Below, one piece after another: positions 1 to 9,488 of a DNA stretch of 64,000 nt (position 1 is its first letter; each line of letters starts with the position of its first letter). The position numbers and the translations under genes are program-made. This DNA comes from Carnegiea gigantea (Eukaryota > Streptophyta > Magnoliopsida > Caryophyllales > Cactaceae): contig JAKOGI010002752.1 of the NCBI GenBank assembly GCA_029747015.1, forward strand, positions 24,644 to 88,643, given 5' to 3'. Below the pieces are notes generated by a model, which had not been told where the DNA came from, searched no databases, and saw only the letters and a program-made list of their open reading frames with translations.

Positions 1-153
1 TGACCTCGGTAATTATTTGGTATTCAATGAATTACGAATGTTATCCAAGTGTTTTGTGAAAGGCATTTTGATTTGACATACAATTTTAAATGTTTTTTAT
101 GGAAGTCTTCATCTGGCGGACCATACCAACCACCTCGTCAAATTCGAAGCCTA

Positions 154-313
154 GTTAATTTGACAGGCCAAATTAACTATGACTCTGGTTGTGAAATGAC
201 TTTAGTTATTATGGTTGGTGTACACTAGTTCAAATAGGAAGTCATTGACTAGCGGTCCAGCCAGTAGGTGTTCAGCGGTTTGAGACCTTGTTAATTTGGC
301 AATCCAAATTAAC
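154..313. repeat. Duplicated hairpin repeat
   Basis: Two near-identical inverted repeats lie 136 bp apart. The first (154-177) has 9-bp arms GTTAATTTG/CAAATTAAC. The second (290-313) has 10-bp arms GTTAATTTGG/CCAAATTAAC around a 4-base loop. Flanking words such as GCGG-CCA and CTA-GT also recur, so a unit of about 136 bp seems to have been duplicated. No coding or terminal features of a transposon are visible in 1-853. A short open frame at 389-658 resembles nothing I know. Confidence 0.55.
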
Positions 314-858
314 TACAGTTCTAACAAGAGCTATTTTGACTCCTAAAACCCCATTGGATTCCCATAAACCAGGTGGTTTAATGGGTACGTGTGCCTTATA
401 CAGTTGGGTCATGTGCTAGGTGGTAATGTTGAGCCTGAAACTTTTGAAAAAGTAAAGAGGGTTTTCCTTAAAGCCATATTTGCTCAAATGCATCTTTTGG
501 TTTATCGAATTTCTAAAATCATTTTGAGCCATGGTTTATTAATTTCCATGGGCTGGATGCCCCTTAGTTTATGGATGTTTAAACTCAACTTGTGTGGCTG
601 CTTATGTAGCTTAGGTCATAGAATTTGCTTTGGAATAGGAACTTGTGTAATACTTTAGTAAGGGGTTATTCTAAGGCTCCTGTTTAAATATGCCAGAGTG
701 GTGTTAACAATCAGATCAAGTAATTATCTAACCATAAATGTGTATATCAATTATGTCTACATTCATGCATGTATATAGATATATGTGTGTGCTCTTCAAC
801 ATTACCCCAAGGCAACATAGACCGACTGTGTATAAACACAGTATATAAAGTCTAAAGT

Positions 859-1383
859 GTTAGGAAATTGTTAGGAAATTGAGTGACTTTAATTTATGAA
901 AGCGATAGGATGAGACAGATAATTAGAAGTAAAACAAAGATAATAAGAACCAAACAAGAACACCTAAGAATTACGTGAAAAACCCAATATGGGAAAAACC
1001 ACAGATGGTAATGAGCCAAAACAATCCACTATGAGGGAGTGAGTACAATGCGATCACAATCACAATGAGTGATTCGATCAAGCAACCATATTACAATCTC
1101 TCTTATAATCCCTCCTAAAACACTCTCAACCTCTCTCATAAATCTAAGATAGTAGAAATAGAATACTCTATAAGTATTTCTTACTAGTCTGGGATTCAGG
1201 GATGATCATTAGAGCCTAGGTGAGGCCCTTTATATAGGGTTTAGAGGTATAAGGATGCAAAAAACCCTAAGAGCAACCCTAGCCGTCAAGACGACGAAAC
1301 TCTAGTTGCCACGGTCCATAGCCAAAACTCCTTGAAGCCCGTGGTGGATCTGTGGAGCTGATTTTGGGCCATTAAACCCAACA
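859..1383 (-). repeat. 3' LTR of the short Copia element
   Basis: This repeat matches 2846-3354 over its full length. Its outer end carries an 11-bp tandem duplication (TGTTAGGAAAT twice, from 859), so the copy is 525 bp against 509 bp for its partner. The TSD TAAAG lies just outside the duplicated end, which shows that the extra 11 bp belong to the element. Confidence 0.9.
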
Positions 1384-1578
1384 ATCTCCACCGACCAAAA
1401 TCACCAACACCAACTCTCGCACACCGTCATAGCACCCCAAAGGGTAATGCCCCACAGGGCAAACCCCAAAGGGTATTTAAGCGATCTGAACTCCGGTTGA
1501 GTTCAAATGATACTTGAACTTAGCTCTGGGAGACTACTTGTATGAACCTTTCTTCATATAATATGTCGTAGTAAATGC

Positions 1579-2820
1579 CTACAAGACATAGAGGCTTCTT
1601 TGCCTCAAACCCTTCAATAAAATTCGACTGTCCTTCGAAACCTTCAGGACTTCACCTTCAGCTAAATATTCGCACCCCTTGGATTCAAGGGTGCCTAAAG
1701 AGATGAGGTTACACTTCAAGTCAGGAACGTAATGAACATTCGATAAAGTCTTCACGATACTATCATGGGTCTTTATTTTAACAGTACCGATTCTAGTTAC
1801 ATTATATTTGGCATTATTTCCCATGTGAACAATAGTTGAGTTAACTGGATCATATGTTGAAAACCAATCCTTATGAGGACACATATGATAGGTACACCCA
1901 CAATCAAGAATCCAATCAGAATCGCTTCCGCTTTCAGCAGAGGTAGCAAACAAAACGTCACCATCAGAATCAGATTCAGCAAACGAAGCTCCAGCAGGCT
2001 CATGAGAATTATCTTCTTCTTTCTCCCTCTTGTTTTGTAGTTGCCAATAGTTAGCGATAATATGACCCAATTTACCACAGTAATTGCAGGTCTTACTAGC
2101 ATGAGGATTTCTAGGCTTAGAACGGTTCTTACTCCTAATACTATTCTCCTTTTTAGTTGTTTTACCCCTTAAGATTAATCCCTTAGCAGAATCAGCATGA
2201 ATGTCAAGATCAAACTTCTCCTTAGACAACAGGTTTGACTTAACATCCTCAAACAATATAGTATCAGAATTACTATATAGCATGATCTCCTTAAAGTGTT
2301 TATATGAAGGGGGTAGAGACACAAATAACAAAATAGCCTTACCCTCATCCTTAATTTTCACATCTAAACTTTCAAGGTCAACTATAATCAAATTGAAATC
2401 ATTTAGATGCTTTTGAACAGGAGTACCTTCTGCTATTCTGAAAGTGTATAACCTTTCCTTCAATCGGATCTTGTTGGCGAGACTCTTCGTCATGTAAAGT
2501 TCCTCCAACCGAACCCAAAGACCCACTGTAGTTGTCTTATCAAGCACCTCTCGCAAGACATGTGGTGCCGAGCATAACTGTATGGCAGAAAGTGCCTTCA
2601 GCTCTAGCTCTTCTCATTCGTCGTCCGTCAAAGAACCACGCTTCTTCTTTTGTTGCTCCACCTATTGTTCGTCTATCATCATATTGGGCCTCGTATAAGG
2701 TCCTCAAAGAACCTTCCACAACCCATGCTGGATGAGAACCGCTCTCATCTGCACCTCCTAGAGATTAAAACTAATCTCCCCATCAAACTTCTGAATATCA
2801 ACCTTCATGGTTGAAGACAT
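1579..2820 (-). pseudogene. Copia gag-protease pseudogene
   Basis: The frame probably began at the ATG complementary to 2818-2820, close to the primer binding site. The first 90 codons contain several stops. A 325-codon open stretch follows (2556-1579). It shows a Copia gag core, then a CCHC-type zinc knuckle near 2045-2088 (CNYC...H) whose last Cys is replaced by Tyr. The start of the aspartic protease follows, near 1871-1915. The active-site triad reads DCG (1897-1905) instead of DSG or DTG. The integrase that normally follows is absent. The lost zinc ligand and altered triad, together with the stops, argue against function. Confidence 0.85.
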
Positions 2821-2830
2821 CCTAAACTAG

Positions 2831-2845
2831 GGCTCTGACACCACT
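2831..2845 (-). other. Primer binding site, initiator-Met tRNA type
   Basis: Read on the minus strand, the bases next to the 5' LTR are AGTGGTGTCAGAGCC. The core TGGTGTCAGAGC differs by one base from the usual plant site TGGTATCAGAGC, complementary to the 3' end of initiator Met tRNA. It fixes the orientation of the element. Confidence 0.85.
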
Positions 2846-3354
2846 TGTTAGGAAATTGAGTGACTTTAATTTGTGGAAGCGATAGGATGCGATAGATAAT
2901 CAGAAGTAAAACAAAGATAACAAGAACAAAATAAGAACACCCAAGAATTACGTGGAAAACCCAATACGGGAAAAACCACGGACGGCGATGAGCCCAAACA
3001 ATCCACTATAAGGGAGTGAGTACAATACGATAACAATCACAACGAGTGATTCAATCAAGCAACCAGATTACAATCTCTCTTATAATCCCTCTCAAAACAC
3101 TCTCAACCTCTCTCACAAATCTAAAATAGTAAAAATTGAATACTCTATAAGTATTTCTTACTGGTCTGGGATTCAGGGATAATCATTAGAGCCTAGGCAA
3201 GGCCCTTTATATAGGGTATATAAGGATGCAAAAAACCCTAGGAGCATCCCTAGCCATCAAGACGACGAAACCCTAACCGCCACAGTCCGTAGCCCAAACC
3301 CCTTGAAGCCCGTAGTGGATATGCGGAGCTGATTTTGGGCCATTAAACTTAACA
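2846..3354 (-). repeat. 5' LTR of the short Copia element
   Basis: This 509-bp direct repeat partners 859-1383. In minus orientation it starts TGTTAAGTTTAATGG and ends CCTAACA. The two LTRs differ by scattered substitutions and small indels, so the insertion is not recent. Confidence 0.88.
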
Positions 3355-3893
3355 TAAAGGGTGATCAAGAGCTTATGACCAATTTTGGAGGTATGGGCGT
3401 GACTAACTGCAAGAACTCATGACCAATTTTGGAGTAGGTATAGACATCAGTGACAGTGAAGTTAACCTGCTCCTCGGTCAAGATAAACTAGGGTTTTTGA
3501 CAGTCAGACTCCTATGCCTGTCTGTTGGGTGAAGGCTCATATGGGAGCCCAACCTTTTGGGAGATAATCGCTAAAGGCGATTGAGTTAGGCTGGGCTTCT
3601 TGAGGACCATAGCGGCTAGAATCCCAGCTTCTACACCCCACGACTGAGCGGCCTCAAGAAATGAGGGTCGCCATGTGTCTCCCACAAAGTTGATCCTACG
3701 ATCCTACAAAAACTTCATTAGCTCTTCTAAATCCTCGTTCTTTGATGAGCCCAGCATGATTCAGGATTGGGGAGGTAGATGAACAATCAGGCAGGTGGCA
3801 CCAACCACAAATTACATTATGCACGCTAAGGTATAGAAACACGGTACACAAGCATTGTACAAGCCAGAAAAATCATGCACTGAATCAAGCACA

Positions 3894-4040
3894 GCTTGGT
3901 TTCAGTCTCCTTCCAAACACGTTATATAAAATTTTATATCAAATCATAGCAAATAGTGACTGTTTGTGCTTGATTTAAGTCTCCTGCCAAACACATACTA
4001 TATATAATTTTATGGCAAATCATAGCAAATAGTGATTGTT
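3894..4040. repeat. Tandem duplication of a 74-bp unit
   Basis: Units 3894-3967 and 3968-4040 share the order GCTTG-TTT-AGTCTCCT-CCAAACAC, then an AT-rich block, then CAAATCATAGCAAATAGTGA. The rest of 3360-4300 shows no gene or recognisable element end. Confidence 0.7.
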
Positions 4041-4316
4041 CATTATTGGTAGAGAAATTCTTTGATATTGCATGGGTCGAAGGTTTGAATTGTCCTACCA
4101 AAGTTCTTATGTATGTTCCACCTAATTTTACTAGTATGATATATACTTCACTACTTATTTTTAAGTTTTTTGTCAAATTTTATTTTTTTAATCTTTTGCA
4201 ATATTTTAGTTAGTTTGTTACAACATATTTTATCAACTCACGCATAAAAACATTAGCATAGAATAGAATAATTTTGGTGAATAATATAATACTTTTCGTT
4301 GATTAAGGTTAATCTT

Positions 4317-5890
4317 GAATGAACAATAGGTTATTTTCAATGGGATTGCAATAACTTTTGTGGAGTTCGATCTTCTGAGGTTCAAGATTTTAAGTTGTGC
4401 TAAAATTTTTTTTTCTTATCTGAGTTTATCAAATGCACATATCCATATTCATTTTTACACTACTTTGGTGTAAAATATAATACTGTTTAGTGTATAATAG
4501 AACAATATTTTTAGATTATGATGGACCATATTTAGATTACAATAAAACATTGTTCGATGAAATATAGTTTGACTTTAAGGGTGTAGTAGAAAATTTGTTT
4601 TTAGTAGTATTATATATTTTACTATTTATTTTAAATTTTTTTTGTGGAATTTTACTTTTAAGTTTTTTTTTTTTGCAATATTTACTTCATTTGTTAACAT
4701 ATTTTATAAATACATGTTTAGTTCACACGTAAAAATATTAATCTAGAATAAAATAGTTTTTTGTTGAACAATAGAATACTTTTTGGATAAAACATTTCAC
4801 ATACTTTTTAGGCCTTGTTCTTTTTATTGGTAAATCCAAATTTACCAATCTCAATCAACTTCAACCCACATCGACCCACTTCAATCCACTTCACCAACTT
4901 CAATAAAAAAATACCCACTTCAACTAACTTCAACTACTTTAATCTACTTCAACCCACTTCTCACTATTTTAATCAACTTCTACCCATTATACCAAAGGAA
5001 AAAAACAACCCACTTCAACCTACTTCAACCTATTTCAATCTACTTCAACAAAAAAAACACCCACTTCAACCTACTTTATCCCACTTTTACCAATCTCAAC
5101 CAATTTCACCCATTTACCAATTCATATTTACCAACGAAAAGAAGAGACCTTTAGTGAACAATAGGTTAATGTTTAGTGAATAGTAGTTTAACTTTTAATA
5201 GGCAATATGTTATTTTAGATCAAATTGGACTAACTTGTGTAGTGCGATGTTGTGAGGTTCAAGATTTTAAAATGTGGTTTTTTTTTCCTGATCTAAGTTT
5301 ATCAAATGTATACATCCATATCCATTTTTACATTTTTTTTTTAGTGTAAAATATAATAGTGTTTGGTGTACAACAGAACTGTGTTTTAGTGCACAATAGA
5401 ATAATGTTTAGTATATGATAGAACAATATTTGCTGCACAATATAATATTATTTAGTGAACTATTAGCTGACTTTTGGTGACATTATAATACTGTTTAGTG
5501 TAAATTTTCAATTTTTGCGGTAGACAACTGAGCTATTTTTATTCATCATTAGAAAACTTTTTAATGAACAATAAAATACGATTTAGTGAACAATTAATCA
5601 CTATTTGATGAACAATATATGAAAATCTACTCTTTTTCTTTAAAAGATGATTTTAGGCTGGTACTATTTTGTTGAGCATCTAAACGATTGTCTATGAAAA
5701 ATCTATATAATCGTTTATTCACATTTAAATAACACCAATAAGTAATTTATTTCATTAAAAAATATAAACTAAAATAATAGACAGTATACATAATCATTTA
5801 TCACACATTAAATAAGTTTGAATGAACACTAAAATATACAACTACAATGAACAGTAAAATAATTTTTAATGGGCACCTGATTTTAATTTA
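4317..5890. repeat. AT-rich direct duplication and TTTAGTGAACAATAG-type motif region
   Basis: About 190 bp beginning at 4317 recurs beginning near 5190. Shared landmarks are GAGGTTCAAGATTTTAA, a T-run, GTTTATCAAATG, CATCCATATTCATTTTTACA and GTGTAAAATATAATA. The second part (about 5340-5890) contains many degenerate copies of a motif near TTTAGTGAACAATAGAATA, spaced roughly 25-35 bp. A MITE (4811-5150) lies between the two copies. No protein-coding capacity is visible. Confidence 0.6.
4811..5150. mobile_element. MITE with CTTCAACC-type interior, copy 1
   Basis: The left end GGCCTTGTTCTTTTTATTGG and the reverse complement of the right end (AGGTCTCTTCTTTTCGTTGG) form imperfect inverted repeats. 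The trinucleotide TTA stands on both sides (4808-4810 and 5151-5153), suggesting a 3-bp target duplication. The interior is a degenerate array of roughly 10-bp words such as ACTTCAACCC. A second copy with better ends lies at 42249-42494. A 3-bp TTA duplication is typical of PIF/Harbinger (Tourist) elements, but the superfamily is an inference. Confidence 0.7.
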
Positions 5891-6369
5891 ATAGACATTA
5901 GAATAACTTTTAATATGTAAATCAAATTTGAGAAATAGAATATAAACTTTTTTGCCCAAAAAAATACCAAGCAAAACATTGCCAAAGGAAAAAATTTTTT
6001 TTAAAAAAAAGACGAAAATGGAAACAATGATTAAGAGGAAAAATTCAAAGCATAACCTATAGTCTGTGTATTTGAACCCGTGACCTTCAACTAAGTTTCG
6101 TAGCCAACAGCCCAACATTACATGCCCGCGAAGTTGCTAAATTTTGTGAAAGAGAAATATTTAACCCATCCTTTTGTACTGGGCACATTTCTAAATTTTA
6201 TATTGGTGATTAGCCTAGAAAATAACAAGTGTAAGCTTATCTTAGATAACAAGTAAATTTTGTCTGCATGCCTAGCTATCAGAATTTGGCATTGACGGAC
6301 CTCATTGAAAGGAAATTTTTCAAAATTTTTCGATGATTGGGTTGCCCACAAATTGACCGTATCAAGGGT

Positions 6370-6556
6370 CAAAAGCAGTTGGGGGGTAGGTCGGGGAGAG
6401 GATATGTCATATACAGCCGAGCCCCAAGTCCGTTAGCTGCCCGTCTATGATTCTCAACCATAGGAAAATGAAGCAAGCCACTGTCGAACCCATGACCTAA
6501 GCAATGAGAAGCGAACAATGGGCCATATGAGTTATCACAGCTTGCCCTAAGTAGGG
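6370..6556 (-). mobile_element. tRNA-derived SINE-like sequence
   Basis: On the minus strand the sequence starts near GGGCAAGCTGTGATAACTC. About 40 bp on it has a B-box-like GGTCATGGGTTCGACAGTGG, the split polymerase III promoter arrangement of tRNA-derived SINEs. It continues for about 120 bp to a pyrimidine-rich end (CCTCTCCCCGACC). I did not find a clear target duplication. The adjoining hAT TSD (6544-6551) falls in its head, so the hAT element inserted there later. Confidence 0.45.
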
Positions 6557-6850
6557 GTGGCAATGGGTATGATCTAGATCGGATCTACTTAGATCCAGAT
6601 CCCTTTTAGTTTTCCGGGTTTGAGTCCAGATCTAGTCTAGATCTGATGGATTTTAAAAATTGAGATCCATTTCTAGACCCATTGGGCTTATGGATTTCAA
6701 ACGGATCCTAAATGGATCCACAATTTTACATATGCATATTAGAAATTTAAGGTATGTAGTAACCATTTAATAAACACATTAACACAATTTTCATTAAAGA
6801 CAATAGCAATACATGAGATATAAGATAATAATAACTTTAGTGTGCCAACT

Positions 6851-7192
6851 TATAACGCCCTAAATTAAACATATTTCACTGTTTATATTCTCCTTAATAA
6901 ATCACTCAATTGTAATATGATAAATCCAATGATAGGGGCGTTACCACTATCCCAAAGGGCAAAGCTTAAAGTATGTGTTCTGAAATAACATAGTTAAGTA
7001 TAACCTCAACCATACACATTCACCCATGATCATCAATTCACAATCAACTGTTAACCAATGTAAGGTTTATAAACTATAGTAAAATAATTCACCATGTAAT
7101 CTATATCCTCATACACCGAAGAATTCAAAATACAGCTTTAAAGTATGCATATACTATATCACCACTGATTCATATAGATTTCCTTACTCAAC
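6851..7192 (-). repeat. Truncated 3' LTR of the long-LTR Gypsy element
   Basis: This stretch matches 9489-9830 closely, with shared landmarks AAATTAAACAT, CACTGTTTATATTCTCCTTA and ATACACCGAAGAATTCAAAATACAG. Similarity stops abruptly after CTCAAC at 7192, so only the last 340 bp or so of this LTR (in minus orientation) survive. The outer terminal dinucleotide reads TA instead of TG. Confidence 0.85.
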
Positions 7193-7229
7193 ACCTACGA
7201 CCTTCCTACAGCTGCGGGCCTTGGAGGTG

Positions 7230-7640
7230 GCAGCCCTTGTCTATAGCCTTCAGTCTTCGGAAGCAAGCAGCGATGAGGTGCTCTGGGCTACCACACCACG
7301 TGCATTTGTTAGTTCTCACTTAGCAATCCGGAGCAGTGTAATTAGTTCTTTCACAGATCGGCTTCAAATGAAGTCATGCTCTAAGAGCCTATTCGAAAAA
7401 GTGTTCCACCAAATATCGGTTTCACCCGTTAGATAAAATGTTTCAATGTTCACCTATTATCCTTTGGAACCTCTACTACAATGAAGATTTTCTCCATTCC
7501 TCGAATCGATTCTTTAGGTTCCACTGGGTCATACTTTCCACTTTAGAGTCCTTTAGTATGAATCAGTTGAAGATATTTTTCCAAGGGATAGTAACCCATC
7601 AAAATTTCTCACTGACGCAGTCTAAATACATGACAAAGAT
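7230..7640 (-). pseudogene. Gypsy gag pseudogene with CCHC knuckle
   Basis: Minus-strand reading frames show a retrotransposon gag pattern in pieces: a segment with MEKIF, then in another frame TGETDIWWNTFSNRLLEHD, then a perfect CCHC knuckle (CTWCGSPEHLIAAC) at 7263-7304. Stops and at least one frameshift separate the pieces. Gag packages element RNA, and the CCHC motif binds nucleic acid. The rest of the internal region (7690-9470) has short frames only, with no family I can recognise. Confidence 0.75.
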
Positions 7641-9470
7641 TTTGATTGTCCAACTTAAGCTTTATGAAAGTGATCTTCAATAGGAAACTAAGGTTGAATT
7701 AGCCAAAAAGGGTAGACACATTGCGTTTCCCTTAGTAATGGATTCTACAAGTTAGACAATAATCAACCCCTATACAAAGTGTAGTTAAGAGCTACCTTCT
7801 GTTCAGGCGTGCTACAAAATTATCATCTATTGATATGGGTGCATTCCAATCATAAACCAGCTACTAGCAGCAATTGAACTCTTAAAAATAGGAAAAGGTG
7901 ACCAGAACTGATGAAGATGTAACATGAGAGTGAATGATAATGCAACTTGATGGGGAGATGTCATGAAGACAAAAAGATGAAGCCCCTGGTCAAAGTAAGG
8001 AGTATCCAACAATTGATAACCCAACAAGGACAATGGTGGATAGTATGTTACCAGAAGGTGCAGTGAAATATTTTCTAGAGTAATGTCTACTTCACAAATA
8101 GAGGTGAAATCAATGGACTGCTTGCAAGAATTTGGGTAATTTAAGCAAGTCTTGAATTGCAATGGATTGAAACAAAATGTCTCTCTAATGTGTCCTTGGT
8201 TTCTCTTGTATGGAATCGTCGATAGTTAATGGTTTCAAAACTTATGTACCATAGAACAAGCCTTTCCAAAAATCCTATAATTCAGGGGATATTACATCAA
8301 GAACCCCCATATAGCTCACTTAGATGAAATTCATGAGTTACAGAAGAAAATATCTGCAATTAATGAAGCATATTGAAATAATTGCCACTTGGATCCAAGA
8401 AATGCACAAAATGACACCCATAATATGAGGAAATATCAGCTCAAAGTTGTATGTATCCACTAACTTGAACAGTCTGTACCATCGGACTTCTAGGCTAAAT
8501 TTCATTAACCACTGGTCTCTAAATGTGCTGCAATATGGGTCATTGGAAAGCTTACTTTTTGTACTTTGATATAGAATAACTAAAACATCTCTATCTAATG
8601 GAATGCATAGGCTACAACTGGACTAAACTCAGACCTTATGCATTAGGATTCTGCGCAATTTACAGACTTTGACTTGTCTAACAATTTTGAAGAACCAAAT
8701 GACCTCTAATCCACTTGAAGCTTGTTTCATATGAATGACATCTCCTAAAACTTAAAGTCAGGGTGGAAAATCCTTGTGTAAATCATAGTGACCATGGACA
8801 AAAGTTACCTCAAAGTCGGTCCTTGTGCAATTATCAAAACTATCAAGTTGATTAAACTTGTATATTCTGCCCATACTTGGTTTTCCCTACGCATTTAACC
8901 TCAAAATGAGTCATAGGACACATCTATAACAACCCACAACCCTAGGGCTATGAGTGTTAGTGATTCTGAAATTTTTGGGGAGAAACGGACAGAGTTTTGC
9001 CTGCAAATTGGCCATTTTCCAGGCTTAAAGCCTTACATCACATCCCCTGCATTGAATAGAAGTATAAAAGGATATCAAATCGAGCTCAACGGCTATACAC
9101 CAGAGATCAAAACTCTACGGGCCACATGCCCGGAGTACAAGGGTTTACATCCCAAAAATAAACCATTCCAAATAAAGCATGACATACCATTCAAATAGGT
9201 GGCTCATATGGCCATACATCTAAATGCATTGGAACATCTTTAACCTGTTGTCCAAAATCTCCGTCAAATCTGCTGCTTGAGATCAAACTATATATACTTT
9301 ATATGGATCCATCTGACAAAGAAGAATATACGAGTAGAATATGTGTGAGATAAGCAGACATTATCAGTGCCATAAATCTTCAAGGATATCACAATAATCC
9401 TCAGTCTTCACTAACCAATTTCTCAGTATCTTAACTCCATACTCTATATCCCATAAAGAAAATCTCAACC

Positions 9471-9484
9471 TAGCTCTGATACCA
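9471..9484 (-). other. Primer binding site, initiator-Met tRNA type
   Basis: On the minus strand this reads TGGTATCAGAGCTA, the classic plant initiator Met tRNA primer site. It is separated from the 5' LTR (starting at 9489) by four bases. Confidence 0.9.
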
Positions 9485-9488
9485 AATC

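Larger units (their letters stand above)
859..3354 (-). mobile_element. Short Copia-type LTR retrotransposon (gag-protease only)
   Basis: Two long direct repeats (859-1383 and 2846-3354) flank 1.46 kb of internal DNA. The element is bounded by a perfect 5-bp target-site duplication, TAAAG at 854-858 and 3355-3359. Orientation is minus: a primer binding site resembling the initiator-Met tRNA site abuts the right repeat, and a purine-rich tract (reverse complement GGTGGAGAT) abuts the left one. LTRs read TGTTGGGTTTAATGG... to ...CCTAACA on the minus strand. Only gag and protease sequence is present. Integrase, reverse transcriptase and RNase H are missing, so the element could only have moved with help from a relative. 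Confidence 0.9.

Noticed and set aside
389..658. 89-codon open frame as a gene
   Set aside because: No resemblance to known proteins, no promoter context, and surrounded by duplicated hairpin DNA. The length is within chance.
6055..6116. tRNA gene
   Set aside because: A B-box-like word is present but no cloverleaf can be drawn. At most a SINE head.
7221..7436. Plus-strand 71-codon frame
   Set aside because: Antisense of the gag knuckle region, which has clear CCHC coding on the minus strand.
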